Positions 25,201 to 35,583 of a DNA stretch of 64,000 bases are shown one piece after another. Under the pieces are notes generated by a model. It was given only the letters and a program-made list of their open reading frames with translations. It was not told the DNA's origin and made no database searches. This stretch comes from Thuidium tamariscinum (lineage: Eukaryota > Streptophyta > Bryopsida > Hypnales > Thuidiaceae): NCBI GenBank assembly GCA_947034885.2, contig OX344750.2, forward strand, positions 11,526,053-11,590,052, read 5' to 3'. A program made the position numbers and the translations under genes. Within the stretch, counting starts at the first letter, position 1. Each line of letters starts with the position of its first letter.

Positions 25201-27539
25201 ATGCCAAAGATACTTCAAAACAAAACAATGTGAAAGAACTTGGTTAATATTATAAACTAATACCAAAGGACCCTTAAAGATAAACAATTGGCATGTGAAA
25301 CACATTAGAAGTACATAGAAATTGTGAATATATAGCAACAAAATTCTACAAAATTTCTACAAAGAACGTAGACTATGGACTAGATTGTCATGGTACCTTT
25401 GCTTTTAAGAAATTGCTTCAATTTCATGAACAGAATAGTATATTATATCAAACCTAATGTAGCACCATTTGTTTCATACACCTATGAACAATGAGAAGTG
25501 GATTGGAAAAATCATGCATTGTAATTTGGTTTTCAAGACTAGAATAAAGCTTCAATATAAACCAATGCCATGTTAGTAAAGAATTCTATGGCAACCACTA
25601 ATAGTTGCAACAATTGGTACAACTTCAAAGGTGACCATCTAAAAAGAAAATAGTGTCATAGATAGTAAACTCAACAAAATTCAAAAAATATTGTTTTAGT
25701 GAGAACCATGTGGGAAAAAGTTAGGTTGGATTTCTTACAAGGAAGCTAGTGTTTTTATGGAACTGAAAATGGAGACAACCAACATAATAGGGGTATACAC
25801 AATAGTAATTTCAGGTGCTTCTACCATACCTTAGTTTCGATTTCAAGATTCAAAATTCAACAACTACAAACTGTAGAACCTAAGATAATGGCATTCTCAA
25901 TTCCATTGAGCACATCATAGAGAGATGAACTTTAAGAACTGCATCACACTCCTTGCCATTCAAAATATGAAACATTACCAATGCAAAACAACAATGAATG
26001 AACTGAAGACATGTAAAGTCATTAGAATATGAGTATGACTTTAAATGGGAAGAAGGTCACTTGCAAGTTCAGAATAAAAAAGGCTAAGACATAATTAACA
26101 CTCATATGATTACAACAGAAGATAGAAAATTAGTGACACTTTGCTTTACAGGGTGATGTCATAGTGTATCCAATAACGCAACACTTGCCTTCAGAATTCT
26201 GTTTCATGCTGCGATCGACACATTATGCATATTCGAATCTGAGAGAAGCTTTAAAGAGCTCCATTTCTAACTCAAAGATCGTTGGAGCTAAATTAGCATT
26301 TTCAAAATGAAGTTGGTGGTGCACAAACCATGATATGATCTTCCATCTTGGACACTACCTGCCATATATATACAACCAATGTGCAAACAAATTAGAACTC
26401 GACCGTGTTTCGAAAACAAGCCTACCCTAGAACAATTATTAATAAAAATCACAAACTCAGCATCGGAAATTGGCTATGACTATTTCCTTTCCCACGTGTA
26501 CAAGAGGCAGACCTTATCTTCCTCATTCACTAGAAATTGCAGAAAACATTCCACGAATTTATACACAGTGGCCCCCTAAACAGATTGAAGAAAAAGTAAG
26601 GCATTGGTGGTGCCAAAAAGCTGCAGGGTTCATCAACACAAAGCCTTCGGTAGAAACTCATACTAAAACTGGAAGAGATAAAATTACAAGACTTGGGGAA
26701 CGGAAAAGAGAATGGTCAGCAGGTCTATGGTTTACCTGATGAGTGTCAATTTCATTCAGTAAAGATGACACTTGGAAGCTCAGAGAAGACCTTGTGAACC
26801 TACTGCAATAGTTACTTGACCCCTGCACAGTCCATTGGACTTGTTCACCTAAACCCCTAATTGCTCTATGAATCATCACGATTTTCATGTACAAAAATCT
26901 ATTGACATGAAAATCAAGAATCGTCAGGAGTATGCCATTTTCACACATATTAGGCACAATGACATTAGTCAATGACATTACTCAATGCAAGGACAAAGGC
27001 TACAACGCCAAGAACCTTGAAATAATCCTTGCAGATGAAAGCATCCCAAAATTCAATGACAATGCAAAAGTAACCCTGATCACGAATGGAGAAAATGCTC
27101 GCACCTTCGATCAGAAAAAAAATTCTCAACAACAATATGGCTGCAAGAGCAATGTGGTTGAACATAATGAAAGTGAGGAAGTTGCTGGCAATATCATTTG
27201 AAAGAAGAACCCTCACCCGCGCCAGCCAAGGACAAAACACGATTACATGTCTCTCAATGCAGAATACTCAGTAATACTTCAGAGGAAGATAATACCATTA
27301 CATCAGTACTTGGAAGCACTCTGTGTGCATTGTGGTTGTGTTTACAAGTGTATGCGGGAAGTGATAAGGTACTTCAAGACCTGTGTCCACTACAATAACA
27401 ATTCAGCCCACTCTGAGGACTTCATTGGTAACAGTAGCTTCCTTTGTAGGACATACTACGCATTACCTCTGTACTAGCTGGAGCTCCTACAAATTCTTGC
27501 TGGATTGTAGCTGTACAAAACTCCAGGTGTGCTTCACAA
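25201..27539. other. Interior of the large element, no gene recognised
   Basis: AT-rich to about 26100, then moderate GC to the post-SET exon. Open frames near 26379-26739 and 26658-26978 have no recognisable motif. The part nearest 27539 may be the 3' untranslated region of the SET-domain gene. Confidence 0.4.
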
Positions 27540-29026
27540 TTACTTACTCCTGCACGAATCACTACCGCACACGCATAGGAAGGGTTCCACTTCACCTTCT
27601 CGACGTGTAAATGACACACCGTAATCCCACGTTATCTCTTCACCAGCTGCTATATCTCTCTTTGCAAAAAAAGCTACCTGCATAAAGTAGTAGTAGAAGA
27701 ATGTTAGAATGCAGAAACAAATCTACACAATAGCTAAGGTAGAAGTGATCATGAGCTGTACAAAGGGATTTGGAATGCTCATGTGGTAGACCGTAGGTAA
27801 GGTACAACCCACCCAAACGGGCATGTCCATCACATTAGCATCACCGCACCTACAGGAAGAGCACACGTCAGTGCTCCAAACGCTTGTTCGTATTGACCAA
27901 CAAAGTTCATGTCGTCATCAATGTCATACCTGTGATTTACCCATCGTGCAAGGTTGGTGCACTACGACGAATCAATGCAGAGCAACTCCTTGTCGCTTTT
28001 GGAGGCCTCTGACTACCAATGCGCATCTAGTAGGAGTGAATACTTCTTACCGCCCCCACGACGAAACAACTCAGCATTGGTCACCACCTCACCCGCATAC
28101 TCAAAGAGGAAGGTACCTTGTCGGAGCAGCTCTAAAATTCGAATGCCCCAACCCTTCGAAGCACTTACAAAGTACACCTGCGCAGGAATTACATGAAGTC
28201 CATGGTTGCTAACAATATTTATCTGGAAATAGAACAATAATTAGCATCACTCAAAAGGTCAAATTCAAAGAAGTACCTCAAACCTTTTTGTTACACCAGC
28301 TTGGATGACTCTATTCCCGCACTGCCGACTGCACTGACAACTACTAGTACACTCTTGTATGTATGAGCGCTGGACGTGGCCGGGACATGCTCCACTCCAA
28401 AATCCTTTGCACAAAAATTTTCCACGGCAGTGAACCAAATGCGCATTGCCTCCATCCGTCAACTGCACAAATTGTACAGCCAGAATGGTGGAGGATTTAG
28501 GTTACCTAAGAGCAAAAGCATGACTACGGTTCAAAATAGTTCATGAAATAAATGAAGGCACATTTAGAAAGCATACTATATACAATATCCTATACACAAG
28601 AAATAGTATGCCTACGGAGTCATTGGAGTTCTCATTAACACACCTCTTTAATAAACCGTGATTGCAACAATCCATCAGGGGTATAAGCACAGCCTCCGGA
28701 GACAGAAAAGCATTGGCACTTCTTCCTGTCAGCACTACAAGTACTTCCACATGTACAACCAAGTTCTGTGGACAGACATGCCCTCAGCACATTTCGTGAC
28801 AAAGAATGGTGTAATATAGGACTTCGGATGTAAGTGAATGACATGTCTAGGCATGGAGCTGCCTGTCCACCTCTAAGGCTGGAGCATGGAATAGGAACAT
28901 TCTCATGACCTCTGGAGCAATCCAAAATAACATAGTCCTGTAGCAGAATTTCCAGACAAAAAAACACACACTTGAAAGTTGTCCCATGTGCCCAATGTCA
29001 TTGAGGCTATCCATGAGAACCATCTG
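27540..29026 (-). pseudogene. SUVR-type SET-domain histone methyltransferase, broken
   Basis: Minus-strand exons at about 28972-29026, 28644-28937, 28277-28462, 27930-28177, 27783-27849 and 27540-27677 encode, in order, a lead-in ending ENVPIPC; a Cys-rich pre-SET (TCGSTCSADRKKCQCFSV; CQCSRQCGNRVIQAG); SET core KGWGIRILELLRQGTFLFEY, ARWVNHRCGDANVMDMP and GEEITWDYG; and post-SET CVCGSDSCR. These are the SAM-binding and catalytic motifs of H3K9-type methyltransferases, closest to plant SUVR1/2/4. Breaks: TAG at 28013-28015 and at 27962-27964, both inside conserved SET sequence, and a donor that should follow the Tyr-His codons at 27783 but reads ATGAGC instead of GTGAGC. No alternative splice in phase removes both stops. 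The exons lie wholly inside the large element, downstream of and in the same direction as the RING-like gene, and could be its 3' half. Confidence 0.8.
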
Positions 29027-29407
29027 TGAATGAGTACACAGATTATGCAAAGGAAAAACAATGTAGAATACACCACACACACCACTTCTCAATAATTACA
29101 CTAAGTGGTCCTCAAAACAGTTAAAAAAGAGTGCCTGCACTCAGAAGTAATAACTTCTTACAAAACTTGGTCGCCTGGTTGACCAGCAATATGTGAAGGT
29201 AAAAACTGCAGACAGTTTACATACTTATGGTAGAAGGCGGGGCTACTTCTTCATATACAACACATGGGAGGCCCCTGAAGCAAGCGGCATCTTGAACGGC
29301 TACCCGTCCACAGAGGGGGGCCGTGCGCCAAATCTCTTCGGGGGTTCTCCAACGCAAATCTCTCAGTTCGAATGCACTGCATATAAAATTCCTCACTTCT
29401 TCATTAC

Positions 29408-32400
29408 CTTTCCTTTCTTTGATGTTGGTGCAACTTCAGCTGAGATTGCAGCTGGAATTGCTGAAGACTTCTGTATCTGCTTAAGAGATCGCCGGGACTT
29501 CATAGGTATGCGCGTTGGAGATTCTGACGTCGTTGGTGACCGACCCTTTGAGCTTTTACCTGTAACACCTGAGTTGTCCTTTGACCGTCCCAAAGACCCG
29601 CCAACGTTAGCATCCCCAGTACTCTTGTCCTCTTGTGCACTGTCTATACTTCGTCCTGTAGTCTTCTTCTCTGAGATGAAAGAAAGCACTTTGAGGCACC
29701 GTTAGTAAGCAAGACATTGTCAATAATACACTTTGGAGGAAGAACTTTCATGTCATTGCTGAATTCAGTGTTTGTGACGTACCCTTGCTTGCCGTCCTAC
29801 TCTTGTACACCAGAGGATTGACTACTTCAAGAGTAGGATTGACTGCTTGAGGAAGGGGAAGACCATCGGGGTTGTCTTCAGTGACTTTCTTCTTCTTTGC
29901 TTCCTCCTCTTCAAAGTATTGCATGTATGGGTCAAGCTTAGATGGGACAGCCTGAACATGCACAATGGGGGCAAGAGTGGCAGTTATGGAGGGCGCTGAG
30001 GATGTTGGCTCCACCGTCTCATCCACCTAATTCAGCCCATACAATGGAGGTCAGAACGCCAAGAAAAAAATGCGCCAAGTGAATGCATGAGGTGAAAAAA
30101 AAAAGGAAATTTTTAGCCAAGAGAATAGGCAGACCTGGTTCTCATTTGTCAAAGGCAGTGTCTTTTCGACGGCCTGATCTTCTTTCTCGAGGATGTCGTC
30201 GAGATCCCCTCTAGCAAATGGATCAACAAAGTTTTTGGGGGCGTTGGCGGTCTCCACTGTTGGTGTCAAATTCAAATTATTGTTGGAGGGGTCTATACAT
30301 TCTTTTAGTGTGTCAAGGCTGGGTGGTACCTGTGCAGTGCTGGGAGATTGAAATTGAGTAGATCTTGGTGTCCTTAGAGGAGACTTGGCGGATAGCTCTG
30401 AAGTCCCCGTTTGAGTAGGCCGTTGCCCCAGAGGCAATGGCGCACCATCCGCGCATTCAGTCATGCACTTTGAGTAAGTGCTACCAGATGCGGAAGCCGT
30501 GGGAGCGCCCTGGCCAATTGGAACAGAACCTGGTCCTACTGCATGAAGACAGAACATTACACATATAAGTATTATTGACCAAATTGTTGCTTGAATGAGT
30601 CTATACATAAGGCTAGTGAGGCAGTCTTTCTATCACTTACGAGTGTAGTTAAGAGTGCTCCGTGCTGGAGCAGTGATGTAGGACTCCAAGTTTGGTGCTC
30701 CTCCAACACCTGTGATCGCAAGACAGTCCCGAGTGGCCCCACTACGGTCTTCATTGTACGACGCCGAGAAGCCATAAGCCTTCAGCCACATGGGATGCAC
30801 GCGCCCGCAATCTGCTGCAACACAGTCTGAGGTATCTTTAAACCATGCTGCAGCACACCAAGGATGATATAAGTGGTGGCAACTGCAGATAATGGCATGC
30901 CAGAAGGGGAATCCTTCTAAGCACACAATACAAAATGAAGGCACAGGAAAAATCCCAAAGTCAGGTGTGCCTTCAATCTCTGAAGAGCTTAAACGTAGTG
31001 GACTGGGGTGCATGATGCACCCAAGATCTCCAGACTGTAGAGAGCTCTGATCTGTCTGCAGGAGTGAGAGGTAGCGTTTTGAAGCCTGCAAGCGCTCTGC
31101 CAAGAGCTTCTGTTCACGAGCCAAAGCCTTCGTCTTTGATTGTAGACTCTGTAGGTCGTTGATGTTGTTGCGGAGCATGTCATGCATAGGGCCATTGCCC
31201 AAAACCTCCACAGGGAAGTCCTTGCTGTCATTAGCATCGGGAAGCTCATACCGCTCTCCATATTTGGCGAATTGTTTGATGAGCTGTTCCACCATGCCGT
31301 AGCAGAAAGAGGACTCTTTCTGCGCTTCTTCAAGTTTTAGGGAGACGTCGTCCACATTCGATTGAAGACCATCGACCTTCAACTCCAATTGGCTTACAAT
31401 GCTGTCCATGTTGGCACTTCTGCAGTACAGTGAGGTACAATTAGTGACAGTTATTTCTCCCAAAGTGCTTTGAAATCGATGAGCCCTCTCAACCTAACTC
31501 CACGGCAAGAGGAAAAAAAATGAAAGCACAACGTAGTAGTAAGAAGTGACAATTACCTTGAAGCCAGCATATCAAAGTCAAGGGAGGGCAGCATGGATGC
31601 AAACCCTTTGTGCTTGCTATCCTCAGCTGGCAATGAAATGGGTGGAGGAAGTTTGAATGGCACCAGGGACTTCGACTTCCATTTGCTTCCATCTGTGTCC
31701 TTCAAGAAGTCTTCGAGGTCACGCTCTACGTCGATGTCTTTTTTGCCGGCAGCGAGAAGGCGTTTCAGCCAGGTCCTCACTCGTGATCTGTAGTTCACCT
31801 GTTGGAGTTGATTCGTGTCTGCGGCAAATTTAGCCCAATCGACTTCCTCTTTCCGCACACGGTCAAAGACCCATCCAATCGCCAACTCCTTCGCAACGTG
31901 ATTGGGAGCGTATTCTTTTTGATAGCATATACAATAGAGGGCCTCTATTCCACGGCAGTCAGCAACGGAGAGCTTGTCTCCTAAACTATAACCATTCCGC
32001 CCTTTCTCCGATCCAAATACTGCCTCCACTACCTGTATGGGGATGTGTTTCCCTATTTTCAGTTTGTGGGGATTCTTGCCCACGCTGCTGAGGTTAAACT
32101 GAGTGCGAAAGTCTTCTTTGGTCAGACGCCGTGGAGGCAACTTCAGAGCGGTCTTCAGTTCTGCCAACGCCCTCTTGCACTCTTGCTTGCTATACTCCTT
32201 GTTTCCCTTGCTTTTGAGTTTCTGAAAGGAAATAGAGGATTAAAGGCTGTTAGATGTAGTTACAACAAGCGCATATAGGCAATTCAATGACCACGGAAGT
32301 GCACGGACAGAACTTTGGCATCTTCACATGAGACTTTCTAATCTTCAAAGAGCACTGACAGTCCTCTAGAAGAGCTCAAAATACCTTGACGGAATACTCT

Positions 32401-33268
32401 GCGGATTATTCAATGAACATGTAGGACAATAAGAGTGGTCCAAGTCACTTGTTGAATCCTACAAGTACTTGATGAAGCATACGCGCTTGCGCAATAAGTG
32501 TCCTATGGGAGTACTACAATACAAGCGAAGTACCATGTGTAATTCAAAGGACATGACTATAGTATTGAGAATAATTGCGATTACACTGACCTTAGTGCCC
32601 GAAGCCTTCTCTGGTGAAGAGAGACTGTCATGTTCGTCTTCTGTATGGTACGATGAGCCGCCGGAGTTAGTCTGCCTCGGCCTCTTCCCCTTTGACTGTT
32701 GCGTTTGTTCGGAAAGAGGAGAGTCAGTGGCAGCTTTGGATGCTTTCACGGTTGGTTGCCGCTTATCCTTGGCAACAGGAAGTGTGCGAGCCTCAGGTAC
32801 ACCCTTTTTCTTGTTCCGTGGCGGCAGTGCTACCTCCTTGTCACGGACAGCGATGTCTTCATCACCGTCACTGCCCGAGTGTTCAATGTCTTCTTCGTCC
32901 GAAGCGTCAGAAATGTCTTCCCCTCCGCGACTTTGAACTTTCCACAATACATCTTCTTGATCGTCACTGTGGGGTGTGGTGGCAGCTTTCGATTGTCTCG
33001 ACCTCCCAGATGCAGTAGCAACAACAGCTGCTGAGGCTTGCCCTTTCTTCATCCTTGCCTGCATAACCTTTGGGCCAGAGTGGGTGCCCTTCGATTGTGA
33101 GGTCCTCTTGGTAGTCTTCGGGAGGTCTTCTTCCTCATCTTCTAAGAGTTGGACTTGCCGTACTTCTTTCTGGCTGTCCTTCTCCGTTCGTGCTTGCTGC
33201 AACTGGGCTTCGTGACGTGTCCCCCCAAAAGAAACGAGCTTCCTCTTCACAAATCTTGAAGAGTCCAT
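29408..33268 (-). CDS. RING-like, coiled-coil protein of the large element
   Basis: Six minus-strand exons stay open and in phase: 32591-33268, 31557-32223, 30641-31419, 30135-30538, 29783-30026 and 29408-29670. The ATG at 33266-33268 follows an acceptor (TTTTGCAG), so a leader intron is likely. The first exon is Lys/Ser/Glu-rich and disordered. The second holds an unrecognised domain of about 200 residues (near KIGKHIPIQVVEAVF and WLKRLL). The third has a coiled coil (residues near MDSIVSQLELKVDGLQ) and a Cys/His cluster, FCIVCLEGFPFWHAIICSCH then HLYHPWC, CVAADCG and HPMWLKAYGF, resembling a RING or PHD variant. The rest is Ser/Thr/Pro-rich. It ends at a strong donor (AAAG/GTAATG at 29407), so the true C-terminus lies downstream, possibly the SET exons. 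No function is known to me; a ubiquitin-ligase or chromatin role would be a guess. Confidence 0.65.
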
Positions 33269-35500
33269 GTTAGTATGTGCCGATCCTGCAAAAGAACACA
33301 GTGTCACACACAATGCTTTAGAAGAAAGAGCTCGAATGAAGAGTAAGCTAGGTTTTGTTGTCAACGTCAACGGAAACTTCTATGAAAGACTGTGAAGTAG
33401 AGGCCCACTGTACACTAGAATACAAAAAGTACTAAGGTTTGTTGCCAAAAAAGTCCTACCAGTCAAGCATAGGATAGAAGGTAGTACGAACAGGTTGTTA
33501 TATGGTTACATAGGCATAGTGGAAGTGCCCCAAAAGCATTCACTAAGACTATCATATAGTCCTATGAGTACTTAACCAGCGCCTAGAGCTTACGAAGGAC
33601 TGTTGACACTGTCTTAGAATAGCTTAGACAGAACAGCGGGGGACTACACATTATTACTACGAGTACTAAGAGCGCGACGTCCGTTGAAGCCGTACTTCTT
33701 CCAATCCCTTAAAAGGCCCAGAGGACGTGTAGTAATACTAACAAAAGCAAAGGACAAACGAATTCCAAACCACAGAAGACAATGTGTACTGCAGCCTAGA
33801 TTCGTATCCCCAAAGGGATAAGTCAAGCATATAGCAAAATATACACCTTTCCACACTACATTACAGAACACTCCGTAACGCTTACAGAAAAACAACAAAT
33901 ACTATATTGTATGAGCCAAGCAAACCTCTGTCAACAGCGTCACATACTATAGAGGTCAAGGAAGTCCTATGGAGAGCACATGTGCATGTGTAGAGGATAG
34001 TGTCTGAAGAAATAGGACAATGTGCATGGTCAGGTACCTTAATCCTACGCGCTTCATTGGACTGCAGATGCAACCCCAAGTAATGACAGGAGCCAGTAGA
34101 AGCACTAATGGTTATACATAGATAACGCACAGTGTACCTTTGAAGCATGACTACGAAAACCAAGAGTACAAACTTCAGAAGAGAAACAAGTCCTGTGAAT
34201 AAGAACAGTGTCGTATTAAGAGTCAATCATGGGAAAAGAATAAAAGAAAGGAAGAGCATCAGAAATGAATGGTGACTTAGGAGCCGTGGTTGGTGAAAAC
34301 GTGCCTTGCACAATAGTTTATTATAAGAAGCCTTAGAACATAGGAACAAACATTTAGGGCCTTGTCAACAGAATTCACATCAGTTGAAGAGAAAACCGAA
34401 GTGGAGGCTGATCTATCTATACATTGACGTCCTACTGTGCAACAATGAATCTTATAGAAGCTGAATGGCTTAGTGTTGTGCTATTTCTGTGCCTCGCTGC
34501 AAAACACAGCAACAGCAACATCATATGTGGAGAAGGCTGACCGTTTTGAGGTTTACATGTGTACATATTGTTTGAGAAATCATTTTTCACACTATGATGG
34601 CATAGGGAGCTACGGATATGGAATGCAGGACGTTGTGTTTGGACAGCAAATACATTGGTCGCCCTGAACCACTACTGTGAAGAGCAGAAAGACCTAGACC
34701 CCTAAACTTTAATCGAAGGAAGTACCCTAAACCAATGAAGTAATTACTTTACAATAAAATTGCATCACGATTTATCGTCTGTGAACACTCTCAGTCCCTC
34801 TTCGATAGAAATTGACGAATTGCATATTCAAAATTATCAAAGATGAAAAACATGAATAATCACCGAATGCATGTACATCAACCTGTGGATGCTGTCGTAG
34901 AAGTCGTGGGTGCGAAGGTGCCCGATCGGCCTAAATTCTAAAGCCGCAGTATTGCCGCAGTGAAGAGCGCTCCAGCCCTTGATTCCCTTAGCGCTCCAAC
35001 TACAACTTCCACCCCTCCAAGAATGCGTGCAACGAGTCCTCCTTTGCAAAACAAGCCGCGTTGCCTCCGTCCTACCAACGCCAATGCGGAAAGTGAGTCG
35101 CCTCTCCTACAACGATACTCCCTCTCATTCGGACGTGCCCTCTTGCATCGCTCCTTCTTCGGCACTATGCCTAATTCACCAACAGTACAAGGCCTCGCGT
35201 TGATCTCCCAAAACCCTAAACCACAACCACACCAATTACGCAAACGCAATGCCACAACCCACAGACAGATTGAATGGCATGCACAGACTTCCGGAGGTCA
35301 GAGAGCAGCAGCTGCACGACGACAGTGCAGTCAGAAGCGGTCAGTACATGTACTACACAGCGCTGCTGTCGTCATTTATTACTGACAGCTTCCTCATGAC
35401 AGCGCTCCGTCAAGTCATGACGTCTATCGCGTTAAATGCAACGGTCAGGCGAAATCAACGGTCCAGATCTACGATTCACTGCGGCCGGTGAGTACTAAAA
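33269..35500. other. Leader/promoter region of the minus-strand gene, with GC-rich end
   Basis: Follows the first coding exon of the RING-like gene upstream on the minus strand. An acceptor lies at 33287, so at least one leader exon should be upstream. The best candidate is the GC-rich stretch at about 34930-35490, just inside the right end of the element. Open frames on both strands there lack recognisable motifs. Confidence 0.4.
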
Positions 35501-35558
35501 AGACTGCCAGTACTGCCAGTACTGTGGCCAAAAACTGCGTTTTTGAGCCAAAATCGTT

Positions 35559-35578
35559 AAGTGTTTCTTGCAATCACC
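35559..35578 (-). repeat. Right terminal inverted repeat of the large element
   Basis: Complement of the left 20-bp end. The adjacent inner sequence TTTTGAGCCAAAATCGTT is shared, with small changes, by the short element ending at 7359. TGTAA follows at 35579-35583. Confidence 0.9.
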
Positions 35579-35583
35579 TGTAA

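Larger units (their letters stand above)
17176..35578. mobile_element. 18.4-kb DNA transposon with TIRs and 5-bp TSD
   Basis: The left end reads G followed by GGTGATTGCAAGAAACACTT (17177-17196). The complement of the right end (35559-35578) is the same 20 bases without mismatch. TGTAA lies directly outside both ends, at 17171-17175 and 35579-35583. Between them are a plus-strand transposase-like gene (18024-22681), an AT-rich middle with a 411-bp tandem repeat, and minus-strand gene blocks encoding a RING-like protein and a SET domain (33268-27540). The gene blocks have clearly higher GC than the flanking spacer. Short elements elsewhere in the window share the ends and the 5' subterminal 280 bp, which marks this as the large member of a family. 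What is seen: ends, duplication, relatives. What is inferred: that the genes inside travel with it. An 8-bp (hAT), 3-bp (CACTA, PIF) or 8-11-bp (Mutator) duplication is excluded for this copy. Confidence 0.9.

Noticed and set aside
27962-28015. An alternative genetic code with TAG read as an amino acid
   Set aside because: The three host genes end and run normally with the standard code, and stops in the decaying elements include TGA and TAA as well, so nonsense mutation explains them better.
27930-28177. An extra intron removing the two TAG codons in the SET exon
   Set aside because: Candidate donors (after 28014 and at the GGTAAG near 28041) do not restore the ARWVNHR frame, and the sequence between the stops aligns with the SET domain.
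34960-35385. A 141-residue plus-strand frame near the right end of the large element
   Set aside because: Low-complexity Ser/Pro/Arg composition and no motif; more likely leader or promoter of the minus-strand gene.
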